Below are positions 35,214 to 47,439 of a DNA stretch of 64,000 nt, piece after piece. The notes beneath the pieces are model-generated. The model ran no database searches. It was not told the DNA's origin and saw only the letters and a list, made by a program, of their open reading frames with translations. The first letter of the stretch is position 1. Each line of letters starts with the position of its first letter. The position numbers were made by a program, and so were the translations under genes. The stretch comes from Bombyx mori (Eukaryota > Arthropoda > Insecta > Lepidoptera > Bombycidae), in assembly GCF_030269925.1 (NCBI RefSeq), contig NC_085120.1:9637501-9701500 (forward strand), written 5' to 3'.

Positions 35214-38200
35214 CTATTCACACATTCGTTTATAAGCGTTCCTGTTTTCGTTGATTTTCGAGAAAATAAAAAGGATCGCGAGCATCATCAAAGCGAACAC
35301 TATCAGGACAAACATAATGTGAATGAATACGGTGTTGTTGCACGGCTTGTAGTAATCGTTGCCCCGGAAGCACCACTGCGCGTCATTCGAGATTCGCTCC
35401 AACTCACGATTCAGATGCGTCTCAAATACGATAGCACCGCGTTTCTCGATTGAAACTTTTCCAACGGTTTTGGGGTATCTGTCGCCAAGCATCTCTGTTA
35501 TGTAAGCATCGATGTCACCATTTCGTATTGACGTTTTTAGTTCAGTCTAATTTTCCTGAAAAAAATTGAGGAATGGTTAGAGAGTATTGTCATGTTTTTC
35601 AACGCTTTATGTTAAAATATGACGCTTGTATTTTGCATTCATATTGTACTAGCTATAGCTCGCTGTTTTAGTTGTACCTGTTTGGCACTTATGACCTATT
35701 TCTCTTTATAATTTAGCAATATTTTTTTTAGAAATCTGCCGGAAATTATTTACTTGCTTGATGTAAAAAACGAAAAAGGGTTTTTTTTTTTCTATTTATG
35801 CTGATAGCCTTGAGAGGTAATGTTTTTTTCTCATGCTTAAATGGTTGGACGAGCTCACAGCCCACCTGGTGTTAAGTGGTTACTGGAGCCCATAGACATC
35901 TACAACGTAAATGCGCCACCCACCTTGAGATATAAGTTCTAAGGTCTCAGTATAGTTACAACGGCTGCCGCACCCTTCAAACCGAAACGTATTTCTGCTT
36001 CACGGCAGAAATAGGCAGGGCGGTGGTACCTACCCGCACGGACTTACAATAGGTCCTACCACCAGTAATTACGCAAATTATAATTTTGCGGGTTTGATTT
36101 TTATTACACGATGTTATTCCTTCACCGTGGAAGTCAATCGTGAACAATTGTTGAGTACGTATTTCATTAGAAAAATTGGTACCCGCCTGCGGGATTCGAA
36201 CACCGGTGCATCGCTTAACACGAATGCACCGGACGTCTTATTCTTTAGGCCACGACGACTTCGACGACGACGACTGCTCTTGCTATGGCCAGTGTTAGAA
36301 ACACCTTCGGTTTGATATCCGAGAGCTCACCTACATGCTGTAACGCTGATATAGCCTCTCAAGGCTATCAGTATATGTATGAAAAACAAAAACTAATATG
36401 CAAATTTGGGTTTCTGTAGCCAGCATCTAAGGTGTTCATTTAAGATATTCAGTTTTTGATTTTTATTAGTTACTAGCTGACCCGGCAGACTTCGTAGTGC
36501 CTCAATCGATAAATAAAAGACCTAAACTTTTGTATAAAATAAACTTAAAACAAACAAAAGGAATCCGTCCGACGGGAGATACATCATAGGAAAAACAAAA
36601 TTGTTATTTCTATTTAAGTCCGAGCATTTTCCTATTTATCTACCTTTTAAACCTTCTCTGGACTTTCAAAAATAATTTAAGACCAAAATTAGCCAAATCT
36701 GTCCAACCGTTCTCGAGTTTTAGCGAGACTAACGAACAGCAATTCATTTTTATATAGATATACAATCAAAATTAACAGTTACCTATAAAAATCTTTTTTC
36801 ATGATACTATTGGGGACGTGTGCAGTATTTTTGTAAGCTCTCGCTAGTAAATTCACCAATGTAAATATCCTTTTGGTGTGTATTCCGTCGATATTATCTT
36901 GAAGTTTATAAACGTTTGCTGGTGTTAGGGATAACGAAATAACTGAACCCATACTCTGAAATCAAAGGGTAAATAATAATAAACTAGTGGTCCCGCGGTA
37001 GTCGAAATTCGACTATAATTAATTGGAATTGTAAGTTTGTACTCTATTATGATTGTATTTTATACTTCCATAATCACGAATTTCGCCAAGACTACACTAT
37101 AAAAAATATTAACAAAGACAAACAATATTTAATCTCAATTTGACAACAGACGTCAAGAACAAAAGTTTGACAATAAATAGTATGCATGCGTGTGTGCGTC
37201 AAATACATGGTACGTAGTGTGTATAATGTTTTCTTTATTGATGTAATGTATCTTTTATGCATTATTTAAAAAAAATATTAGCATTGTGCACTTCTTCTCT
37301 ATATTCTCTATAAGTGTAGAAAATTTCATACTCCTCCGTCCGCGCAATTTTCGTAAAAAGGGATACAAAGTTTTTGCTTCTGCTAAAAGTATCGGGAATG
37401 GAATATTTCCACTGTTCCTGTCATATTAAAATCTTTTTAATTGAAAACTCTTTGGTTTTAAAAATCGAATACCATTTATTTATTTAAAAAAAGATTCTCG
37501 GTCTTGTCACGAGGTTTTGTCAAACTTGTTTAGTCGTTGAGAAAATGGAATTGACTCGAGAAAATTCAAGAGCGATGATTTATTATGACTTTCGAAGTGG
37601 TTTAACACAAAAACAGTGTGTTGACCGGATGATTTCTGCATTTGGTTATGAAGCCCCATCCAAAACCACAATTTATCGCTGGTTTGCTGAGTTTCAACGT
37701 GGACGTGTCAAGCTCAGTGATGATCCCCGTCAAGGTCGTCCAAAAACTGCAGTCACCCAAGAAAACGTTGATGCTGTGCGTAAGCTGATTGAGGAATATC
37801 GACATGTGACATACCGCGAAATTCAGGCAACTTTAGACATTTGCATGAGTCAAATACAAATAATCTTGCATGAACAATTAGGTGTAAAAAAGTTGTTTTC
37901 CCGATGGATACCGGATTCGCTCTGTGAAGAGCAAAAAGCGGCTCGCGTTACTTGGTGCGTCAGAACTCTCGAAAGATTCCACGCAGGATCCTCAAATGCT
38001 GTATACAACATTGTATCAGGTGACGAATCCTGGATATACGCGTACGAACCCGAAACAAAAAACCAGTCACGAGTTTGGGTGTTCGAAAATGAGTTAAAGC
38101 CAACAAAAATTGTTCGTTCACGGAGTGTTGCAAAAAAAATGGTGGCCACGTTTGTCTCCAAAACCGGCCATGTTACGACTATTCCTCTTGAGGGACAAAG

Positions 38201-41200
38201 AACGGTTAATGCAGAATGGTATGCTAGCATTTGTTTGCCACAGGTCGTTTCTGAAATCCGTAAAGAGAACTGCAACCGCCGCATCATCCTCCATCACGAC
38301 AATGCGAGTTCTCACACCACGCACAGAATAAAAGAGTTTTTAGAGCAAGAAAACATAGAATTATTAGACCATCCGCCGTACAGCCCCGACCTAAGCCCTA
38401 ATGATTTCTATACTTTCCCTAAAATAAAGAATAAATTGCGTGGACAGAGATTTTCATCACCTGAAGAAGCTGTGGACGCCTACAAAACGGCCATTTTGGA
38501 GACCCCAACTTCCGAATGGAATGGTTGCTTCAATGATTGGTTCCATCGTATGGAAAAATGTGTCAAATTTCGCGGAGAATACTTCGAAAAGCAATAAATA
38601 CATTTTTAAATAGTAATGTTGTGTCACTTCGTTAATTCCCGAAATTTTCAGTGCCGCCTATGTATAATTTAAATTAATTATAGTCGAAATTGGACTACTG
38701 AGCGACCACTATTTTGTATAAATAAGCAGACGTAGCACGGTTACCTGATTCTTAAAGCATCACCATTTTTACTGGTAGTAGGACCTCTTGTGAGTCCGCA
38801 CGGGTAGGTACCACCACCCTGCCTATTTCTGCCGTGAAGCAGTAATGCGTTTCGGCTTGTAGGGTGGGGCAGCCGTTGTAACTGTACTGAGACCTTAGAA
38901 CTTATATCTCAAGGTGGGTGGCTCATTTACGTTGTAGATGTCTATGGGTTCCGGTCACCACTTAACACCGGATGGTCTGTGAGCTCGTCCACCCATCTAG
39001 ACAAAAAATTTACCTTGAGACAAGAGATTTAAATCCCAATCATTGTTACTTTCAATTTTGCTGCCGAAATTATATAAAAACTCTTACCGTGGAAACGTCT
39101 TCCTCGAAGGGCCAGTCCCTAGACACCCAAACGATTCCATTCAGCTTCATCACTTGTTGAACTTGTTTGGCCAGTTGCATCCCATTTCGTTTGTCTATAT
39201 TCACTATTACAATTCCGGCATCCGCCGCTCTGAGTTTACGTAGTGCCTTTAAATAAAATATACACGTTTAGTAATTAAGTACCTGAGCGCGGGTGTGGTG
39301 ACAACCGAAACGGTCAACATAACAATTCAATATTTAAAAAAAAATTGAAAAAATTTAAATTCAATTAAAAAATAAAAAATAGTTTAAAGAAACTAACAAA
39401 ATACGTTTTTATAGAAAATTTAATAATAAAATAAATTTTAATAAATTTGAATTGAAAATAGTGTAAGAAAAAAAGGGTTTTATTGTAAAAAAGCGTTGGG
39501 TGCTTTTCAGGATATTATCAAAATAACCCCTCTACTCATTATCTGTTCGTAAAATATTCATAGCTACTGATACCATGCACCCTATGCTTTTTTTTACAAT
39601 AAAATCATTTTTTCTTCATCTCAATTTTTTCAAATTCTTTTTAATTTTTTTTTAAATATTGAATTGTCATCGGTCCTTAATAAGTTTATCAAATTTCGAA
39701 TTAATCCGACGTTTTCAAGGGGGTCAAAATCATGTTCAAAGATTCCGTTACATACTAACATACATACGTCTGAAGCTAATAAAAGCGTATTAAAAAGAAA
39801 CATTTTTATGACGTTATCAACTTTGAGAGCCGGTGTTCTCTCGGGAGATCCAGATAAAGAGATTCCTTCCGAACAATAATGTAATGTTTAATTTTCGAGC
39901 GAAGTTCGAAGCTGATTTTCACAAAACAGCGATCATAATAATGAAACATCAGATTCGTGCCCTTTGTTAGACATAAGTTAGACAAATCGTAAGTGTTTAT
40001 AAAAAGAACTCACTGGTTTGAAATCGATAATACCGTGAACATTCTCGAAACACTCAAGTGCTGTATGAAGTATTCCTTCTTTCTTGAACATGGTAGTAAG
40101 CATGTCCTGAAACATTAAGCTGTATGCCCATGTATCGGAAATCACTGCGACTCTATTCCAATAGGTTTCCTTTAAGAAACTTTTAAATCCTATTTCGAAG
40201 AACTCCATTGATTTTTTCAAATTGACGACATTGAAAACGTTGCTGCTATCATAATAATCCTGCTGAGAATTTTCATAGATAATTATCGGGCTTGCGAGAT
40301 CTGATTCTATTTGTTTCGGCGTTAACACGGCCAATATAGTTTCCTTGTGAGTTTTGATATCTTCCTCGCATTTATCCGAGTAAATTAAATTCAAACCTAT
40401 ATCGTCACTGAAATGTAGCACGTGTTTGACATGAACATTGAACTTATTCAAACATATCAGTACTTTGTTGGGTTTTTTGTCAATGTCAATACTTAATTTT
40501 TTATTGGGGAATCCACATATATATTGCTCCAATTCTTTCATTCTCGCTATGTTTGCTGTCATTAGCTTCGCGATCTTCCTGGCGGGTTGTGGTTCAGTTA
40601 CGTAATTTCTATTCCTTATAACCCCGTTGTTTATCAGCAAAGTTGAGGTGTTGAGATCGATATCGCCGGCGTATAGGAGATTGTTTTTTCGAATTTCATC
40701 GTAATTAGTTTTATAGAAATCATCTACGTAGATATTGATCACTGTGCTGTTTCTGTAAATTTTTAAAAATAATCAAGTATTTTACAGACCCTTGAATGTT
40801 TAGTTTCTCTTTCAAATTGGTTGTCATGTTTTGTTTTTAAATATGTTTAGATTTTAAGGATTAGTTCTTCGGTTTTGTTAATAAAAATTCTCTTTTATCA
40901 CTAATAAAAGCAGTGAAAGGTTCTATATCTACATATGCAAAGACTATATTATTATTAGACGGTATAATTTTTTTCTGTTTGTCTTAATACATAGAAAAAC
41001 ACATTCATAAATCTAGTTAAAACCTTTGAAAATATTCAGTTCGTTTTTTTTTGAAGTAGGTGAAGCAATTGTATTTATCATCATCATCATCATAGCCGGT
41101 TACTCTTGGCAGAATAGTCGTGGTCATGTGGAATTCTTATTTCTTAAAGCTTTGACAGCTGTTCCCCATAATTCACGAGCTGAGGCTTGGCGAACGCACT

Positions 41201-43631
41201 TGTTAAATGGGGTTCTGTGTGCTCAGTGCGAGTTTCTTAACGTTCTCGATAGCGTAAAAGTTAACTCAGCTTTGTATGCAGTTGGAACAGCGCCCCTAGC
41301 GGCAAACGTAGGCAAACGATCCCATTACATACATATATGAGCTAACTTTTACGCTATCGAGAACGTTAAAAAACTCTCACTAAGTACACTATAAGGTTTT
41401 TCACATAATCGATCTAGGCTTCGTGCACGTGGTTTATTTGTATTCCAATTGTAACAATAATTGTCTATAATAATATTATTATAATTATAAAGAGGAAAGA
41501 TTTGTTTGTTTGTTTGTATTGAATAGGCTCCGAAACTACTGAACCGATTTGAAAAAATATTTCACTGTTTGGATGCTACACTATTCCCGAGTGACATAGG
41601 CTATAATCTTTTTTGGAAAAAAAATAGGGATCCTTACTAAGACTACAATAATGTAACCCAAGATGTAAAAAAATTACCTAAAATATTCTTTACATCACGT
41701 GCCCTGCGAAAACTATTGATGATAGAATAAAATAATGTACTACGACTTTGTAGAACACATTATTATTTACAAAAAGTGTCGCGATAGCATATGTCTAACT
41801 ATTATAGTTATGGCGCAATAAATTTCCTGTTATTTAAAAAAAAAAAAACGTTAAATACCGTTGAATTTTTTCTTAAAGACCCGAGCGGAGCCGGAGCGGG
41901 CCGCTAGTATTACATAAAATGAATTAAAGCTTTGAGGTTTCATCCGTTGTGGTTGAACATCATTGCGCTAAAACTATTTACATTAATTTTATTTATAACT
42001 ATCATACCTAACTCACCTGTTCAGTTTAGTAATTTTTATTGTGGTTTCCACGTCTGCTTTAGATCGGTAGATAATTTCAAATTTTATTTTGAATCGATTG
42101 AATACGTTATGCAGATTTTTATACATATACTGCGCATACGGAGGTGCGTTTTTTGATTCTAATAATATAATTTTGTTTACCGGATTCTCTGAAATTAAAA
42201 AAAAAGTTTGATATCTTCATCCGATGTCTAGTTGAATGCTGATTGTAAATTGGCTGTTGCTGAAAATTGTTGGACGCTTGAGGTCGAATCTTTAACAGTA
42301 CTGTATTACGTGTGATTCATCCTTCAAAGCGCATATTCTATGTGAGTACACTGCTCTGATAAGTGACAGAGAGTCAAGTAAACAGCATTGGTTATATTAG
42401 GCAAAGTGTAAAAACGAGTGTATTCAGAAAATATTCTGATTAAAGAACTAAACGGACGAAATATTTCGACTTTACTGGTGGTAGGACGTCTTGTGTAGTA
42501 CCGAGTAGGTATCACCATCCTGCCTATTTCTACCGTGAAGCAGTAATGCGTTTCGTTTAGAAGGGTGGGGCAGCCGTTGTAACTATACTGTGAACTTGTG
42601 TGTGCGGGCCGCGTGAGAGAACACCACACTCGCGTAAGGGTCAATTCCCACTGAAAGAGCAGCGGCGCGCAGCGGCCGTAAGAGCAAGTGACTGAGCGCG
42701 GCGCCGCGCGGGGCAGTGCGGCGCCGCGAGAAGCAGCGCGGCATTCCGAGGCGCCGCAATGAGCCTCCGCGCTCTGGTAGCTTTGAAAACTAGTGTGCGA
42801 TCTACTTCACTCAAGGAAAGTTGTGTGGCAATAAATATGGTGGATTTGGATTTATGTATCATAGCACTGGCTGTAGAAGAAGAACAAGATACCCTCTAAT
42901 AAAATGACGCGAAATGCGCAAGCGGCAGGGCGGGCGGGAATGAAATGGTCGCTCGCGCGCAGCCGCGAGTCTGTCAGCTGCAACGCGGTCGGCCGCACGT
43001 CAGCTAGCTGCGCCGCGATCAGCCGCGCGGCGCCTCTTTTGACTAGTCGGTAGAAGGCTCGTGCAGCCTCGCGACGCCACGCTACCCCTACTTTGCCTTC
43101 AAATGACTATGAACTTTTTAATCACGTAGATAAGATTCAAAATAGTTTGTAATATTTTGCCTCAAAAAGACGCTGCCGGCCGCTGCTCTTTCAGTGGGAA
43201 TTGACCCTAAGTCATGACGGGCCTTATGCAAATTTTGTAAAGTGTCACCTTGTTCCGAGGGGACATTTTACTCCGCTTACATACCAAACATACATGCCAA
43301 ATGAAGTGTGTACTAAATGCTGAATTAAACTGATAGAATTTATACCATAAGTAGTATTAAGTTTAAATTATTATCTAGCACTGCCAATTGTTGTGTTTTG
43401 CGATTTAGAACCGCTTGCTTCTCCGCCAGTGTAAGAGATTATAATCACTATTAGAACATCACAAAAGAGAATTTGACAAACAGCGGAATTGCTTACTGCT
43501 TAAATTCAGCTCCTAATAACGTTAATGCCAAAGTAATTTAGGGACTTACCTTTAAAATTTTGCAGCTCCACGGAATGTACGAGAATAAATGCTAATATTA
43601 TAATAACCTTTGAATAACAAGACGTTTGCAT
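35214..43631 (-). CDS. Predicted Venus-flytrap (ANF-receptor type) receptor-like protein, six exons, last exon out of frame
   Basis: Minus-strand exons with GT-AG ends: 43631-43550, 42188-42017, 40752-40014, 39246-39088, 36955-36783 and, less certainly, 35555-35214. The first five join in phase (82, 172, 739, 159 and 173 nt). The chosen ATG starts a signal peptide (KVIIILAFILVHSVE). The large third exon contains YWNRVAVISDTWAYSLMFQD and the fourth contains ALRKLRAADAGIVIVN, then NGIVWVSRDW. This pattern resembles lobe 2 of ligand-binding domains in receptor guanylate cyclases and GABA-B-type receptors. The last exon carries WCFRGNDYYKPCNNT, one membrane helix (about 24 residues from TVFIHIMFVL) and a tail of only about 16 residues before TAG. 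No kinase-like or cyclase domain follows. The fifth exon ends in phase 2, but the coding frame of the last exon then needs one more base, otherwise a TAA appears after seven codons. This could be a real frameshift, an unseen small exon or a sequence error. Ligand unknown. Confidence 0.6.
35825..36275 (-). mobile_element. Full-length Bm1-type SINE (receptor intron 5)
   Basis: Complete head and body on the minus strand, with box B as GGTGTTCGAATCCCGCAGGC. It is placed between two LINE tails of opposite orientation (35790-35822 and 36276-36385). Confidence 0.85.
36987..38709 (+). mobile_element. Mariner-family DNA transposon with intact transposase
   Basis: 1.72 kb with inverted ends, flanked by TA on both sides. 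The left end is GTGGTCCCGCGGTAGTCGAA and continues TTCGACTATAATTAATT. The right end, read inward, is GTGGTCGCTCAGTAGTCCAA with the same continuation. A few mismatches separate the two ends. The left 400 bp are non-coding and shared with two other copies in the window. It sits in an intron of the Venus-flytrap gene, in the opposite orientation. Confidence 0.88.
37545..38597 (+). CDS. Mariner transposase
   Basis: 350 codons, uninterrupted, the normal family length. N-terminal paired helix-turn-helix DNA-binding part (residues 1-110: KTTIYRWFAEFQRG, DDPRQGRPKTA). Catalytic residues: Asp in SGDESWIYAY, Asp in LHHDNASSHT and Asp in SPDLSPNDFY. Exactly 34 residues separate the second and third, the D,D34D signature of mariner. 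WIPDSL and YSPDLSP match known motif positions. Nothing rules out activity except mismatches between the terminal repeats. Confidence 0.95.
   Translation: MELTRENSRAMIYYDFRSGLTQKQCVDRMISAFGYEAPSKTTIYRWFAEFQRGRVKLSDDPRQGRPKTAVTQENVDAVRKLIEEYRHVTYREIQATLDICMSQIQIILHEQLGVKKLFSRWIPDSLCEEQKAARVTWCVRTLERFHAGSSNAVYNIVSGDESWIYAYEPETKNQSRVWVFENELKPTKIVRSRSVAKKMVATFVSKTGHVTTIPLEGQRTVNAEWYASICLPQVVSEIRKENCNRRIILHHDNASSHTTHRIKEFLEQENIELLDHPPYSPDLSPNDFYTFPKIKNKLRGQRFSSPEEAVDAYKTAILETPTSEWNGCFNDWFHRMEKCVKFRGEYFEKQ
38770..39008 (+). mobile_element. Bm1-type SINE, body only
   Basis: Lies between the mariner and the fourth exon of the Venus-flytrap gene, about 80 bp from that exon. Confidence 0.8.
41217..41390. 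mobile_element. Small MITE with long inverted ends, copy A
   Basis: About 174 bp. Its arms, about 50 bp each, contain GTTTCTTAACGTTCTCGATA and its inverse, with few mismatches. The centre reads CAGCGCCCCTAGCGGCAAAC. Shares this structure with copies at 22.45 and 63.83 kb. No protein. Confidence 0.85.
42475..42593 (+). mobile_element. Bm1-type SINE, 3'-truncated
   Basis: Body stops at AACTATACTGTGAAC and joins a LINE fragment. Confidence 0.7.
42597..43285 (-). mobile_element. LINE RT fragment split by the Harbinger-like MITE
   Basis: Outer parts 42597-42637 and 43208-43285 match contiguous sequence at about 28405-28515 of LINE copy 2. Confidence 0.8.
42638..43207. mobile_element. Harbinger-like MITE, GC-rich, 570 bp
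   Basis: Ends are inverted copies: GGGTCAATTCCCACTGAAAG then AGCAGCGGC at the left, and GCCGCTGCTCTTTCAGTGGG then AATTGACCC at the right. It is flanked by TAA at 42635-42637 and 43208-43210. Deleting the element and one TAA rejoins a jockey LINE fragment exactly (CTCGCGTAAGTCATGACGGG). Three-base TWA duplications are typical of PIF/Harbinger. The interior is very CpG-rich and has no credible ORF. Confidence 0.88.
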
Positions 43632-45282
43632 TTTTAAACGACAATATTGTTTTGATGCCAACCAAAGTCTGGGTTCGGAGTTACGGAACACAGAAGGAAA
43701 ACGCAAAATTGTGATCGATGTTGTAACCATACAGGAAAATAATAAATTGAGTTTGACATTATGTTGTTTTACGCTTCGATCAATAATACTACTAGATTCG
43801 CGATTAGCGCTTCAAAAACAGCCCGAAAAATAAGACCACAAATTTATTTATTTATTTCAAATTAGTATGGTCCAATCATAGCCAACACTAAGACGTCAAA
43901 ACGCTGCAATGCGCGTTCAAAAACTGAGTAAAAAACCACCGTAACACCAAGGTTTTGGAAGGAATATCTTTTTTTGGTAAATTTATATTATTAAGTGTTT
44001 TTCATAAAATAATAAACACAATTATATTGTAAATAAAACACAATTTACGAATATTGTAATTGTTTGGCCAATGTTTGCAACAAGACACCAACTATTGTAA
44101 CAAACATCACCAATTCTTGAACAGGGAATGCATAGAGTAGTTATGTTATTTTATAATGTTATTTTTGTTTGTAGCTTTCCTAGTAGCCCCTTGTCGCTGT
44201 GCACAATAGATATATATTGTCGCGAAAGAAAGAGGAGAAGAAATATAGAACTCTTATAAAAATTCTAGAATTGTTCAATGGTGGTGGCAAATCAATGCAA
44301 AAAAGTATTAAAAAAACTTTATATGTATGTGTAAATATTTTAAGCGTATATGCTGAAAAGGATTTGTTTTCTGGGGGAAACGAACACAGCCATAAAATAA
44401 GCCTAAATTAAACTGATTATAGAAAAATTCATTGATATAAGATTACATTATATTTGTAAAAAAGAAACCGCTCATATAAAAATGACTTCTAAAAGACAGC
44501 TTTATAACAAACTGAATCTGTTTAAAGGTAATTAAACCTACATTATTGTTTTAATTACTTCTGTATAAAGAATACGTGGAAAACATGTTTCGTGTTTCCT
44601 TTCATATTTTTTTTACTTTATTCAATTTTATTTTTTATCACCTATTTGTTGTAATAGCGGCAATGTAAAATATTATCTACTACTTTTTTGAATCGGTCAA
44701 AAATAGTTGCGATCATACAAAACAAACCTAAAACAAATATGTATATTCTGCAACTCTATGTCTTTCAATACTTACTGTGTTCTGAGCATTGAAATGTAAT
44801 ACCAAGAACTACATCTAGTTCCACAATACAATAAGCACGAAATTTTAAACAAATATTTTTAACCTTATAAATTAGGTTTTAAGTATCATTTTAGAATAAA
44901 TATTTTTGCACTGATGTCTTTTTATGTTCAAGTGACATTTTAAATTTATTCCATAATATTCTTTTTCTGACGAAAGGACCTAAATACATATATTTTGCAA
45001 TGGTAATTAAACTTTATGTTTAAGTATTAAGGTTTATAATAAACTGAAGTCGTTAACATTATTAAACTTTTTTCTAAGAAATGAAGATGTTTTCGTGTCT
45101 GCAAACGTGGCCACTGGAGCGTCTTATTTTTTTTCCTGATCTTTAATCTAGTATATACTATTATTGATCGAAGGTTTTACGTCAAAAGAGTTGTGAAACA
45201 ATTGGATTGTTCATCAGTGGATTATAGCTAACATGCATCCTATGCTACTTCTGTTTTTTTTTACTTTTTATTGCGTAGATTT

Positions 45283-45527
45283 TTATTGGTGGTAGGACCT
45301 CTTGGGATCCGCACGGATAGGTACCACCACCCCGCTTATTTCCGCCGTGAAGCAGTAATGCGTTTCGGTTCGAAGGGTGGGGTAGCCGTTGTAACTATAC
45401 TGAGACCTTAGAACTTATATCTCAAGGTGGGTGTCGCATTTACGTTGTGGATGTCTATGGGCTCCAGTGACCACTTAACATCAGGTGGGCTGTGAGCTCG
45501 TCCATCCATCTAAGCAATAAAAAAAAA
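45283..45527 (+). mobile_element. Bm1-type SINE, body only
   Basis: Followed by a much older relative at about 45530-45610 and by a diverged tRNA-like SINE head in reverse at 45625-45740. Confidence 0.8.
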
Positions 45528-45997
45528 GACAGGTGAACGAGCTGGCGGCCCACTTGTTGGTAAGTGGTTACCGGAGCTTGATGACAACGTGAATGCCGCT
45601 ACCCGCTGAGATGCACGTTTTGATTACATGATGTTATTCCTTCTCCGTGGAAGTCATTCCTCAACATGTGCTATGTAAGTATTTCAATAGAAAAATTGTT
45701 CCTTATCTGCCGGATTTGAACACCGGCGATGTGGACTTTGCAACGTTCGATACGAGTATAATGGGAGTCGTATGCGTTAGGCGGTGACGACTGTATTTCC
45801 TTAACTCATTTGTAACATTAGTGCCTTGTTTTCAATCATTTTCTCCTTCCCGATTTCATCCAAACACCACGCCCTTAATGTCCCGCTAACATTAACGCAA
45901 GATTGGCATTAGGATTTGTGATAAGATAAGAACTAATAGTCGTTTATAACAGGTAGACTGTGTAGCTGGATTTGGTCATTTAATGCAAAAAAAAAAA

Positions 45998-46200
45998 ACT
46001 GTCATACACAGCCCACTGAGTTTCTCGCCGGATCTTCTCAGTGGGTCGCGTTTCCGATCCGGTGGTAGATTCTGCGAAGCACGGCTCTTGTTAGGGTTCG
46101 TGTTAGCAACGTCATCAGGTTTGAGCCCCGTGAGCTCACCTACTAGCTCGGTTACGCTGAAATAGCCTCTAAGGCTATCAGCTTAAGCAGGAAATAAAAA
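45998..46200 (+). mobile_element. LINE tail (copy 1 family)
   Basis: CACAGCCCACTGAGTTTCTC through the AGCTTAAGCAGG end and poly-A. Confidence 0.75.
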
Positions 46201-46249
46201 AAAAGAAACGTCTGCCTGCTGGGGCAATAAAAAATATTTTTTTTTGGTA

Positions 46250-46585
46250 GGTAGTAAGAATTGCTGGTGGTTCGGACGCCCTACCAATTTGACCAGGTCA
46301 GTTGGGATAGCATGGGCTCTGCCAGGAGGGGTGGGATCTGCTAACAGCCGCTGCCCGACCTGACCTGAAGGACAGTTGCCTTGCGAACGCGTCTGCTACC
46401 GGATTGCAATCACGACCAGGTTTGAAGATCCGGCGAGAAACTTACCGGGTTGGTTTATAGGTTAGATTACCAGAGTCCCTATACCTGAGTGCTAGTGCTG
46501 TGTCCTATTAATAGAGATATTCGATCAGATTGATCCGTAAGGACGTCTCTAGGGCGTCGACGGTGACTGGCTTCTGCGTGAGTTA
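46250..46585 (-). mobile_element. LINE tail (copy 2 family), diverged
   Basis: Contains CCAGGAGGGGTGGGATCTGC and GGACGTCTCTAGGGCGTCGA. Confidence 0.7.
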
Positions 46586-46717
46586 GGTATTTTTCCCTTA
46601 TTCCTTTTATTCTTCTAATCTAATCTAAATTCGTTTATTCTAATAAATTACAAAGTTTTATGTTTTGATGTTGATAGATCAACAATCAAAAGTGGCTGAA
46701 CAGATATTTTTAATATT

Positions 46718-46906
46718 TCAGCTGTGAATCACTAATGCGTTTCGGTTTGAGGGGTGGGGCAGCCGTTGTACTATACTGAGACCTTAGAACTCACATCTCA
46801 AGGTGGGTGGCGCGGCATTCACGTTGTAGATGTCCATGGGCTCCGGTAACCACTTAACACCAGGTGGGCTGTGAGCTCGTCCACGCATTTAGGCAATAAA
46901 TTTAAA
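46718..46906 (+). mobile_element. Bm1-type SINE, 5'-truncated
   Basis: Starts within the GTGAATCACTAATGCGTTTC segment and ends at GGCAATAAA. Confidence 0.75.
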
Positions 46907-47439
46907 AAAAAAACATCATCCGGGCAACTCCGGGTATATATATCTGTTATTATAAATACGACAGTAATTCAGACAACGGTCGCTTGCGTCTTTACGTCAT
47001 CGATTGGTACTTTATGGATCGAAGGTTGACAAGCATTTCTTTATCCCGGATAAAATAACATCATTGACTATTTGAAACTCGCCAAAACGTAAAGATTGAA
47101 ATATTGATGTGCTTTTGAAAAACAATGAAATATCTTCAAAAATGCCACTTGAAATTTCTTGAGGTACGTTAAATATAGAATTAGAGATTTAAGTGTGACT
47201 GCTTCGGACTACATTCTCGTTATAGGGGCTTTATTAAAGTGAATTGTGCCTAATGCGATGAAAAAATAAGGTACATTTTTGTATGTTTCGCAGCTTAATC
47301 TCCGAATACATGAAAAAAATCGCATACAGTCTCTCCAGTTGGAAAGCAATTGACAACAGCACCGAAATCCATTGTATATGCCGTATGGTATATGGTATTA
47401 TCGAATACCGTACTTATTTTAATGGGGCCAGAAATAACA

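Larger units (their letters stand above)
43740..47430. other. Intergenic between FibL and the Venus-flytrap gene
   Basis: AT-rich, with SINE and LINE tails at 45.3-46.9 kb. No exon with both splice borders was convincing. The receptor promoter should lie near 43.7-44.2 kb. Confidence 0.5.

Noticed and set aside
42641..42862. Arg/Ala-rich minus-strand frame
   Set aside because: Lies wholly within the GC-rich MITE; no start context or conservation signal.
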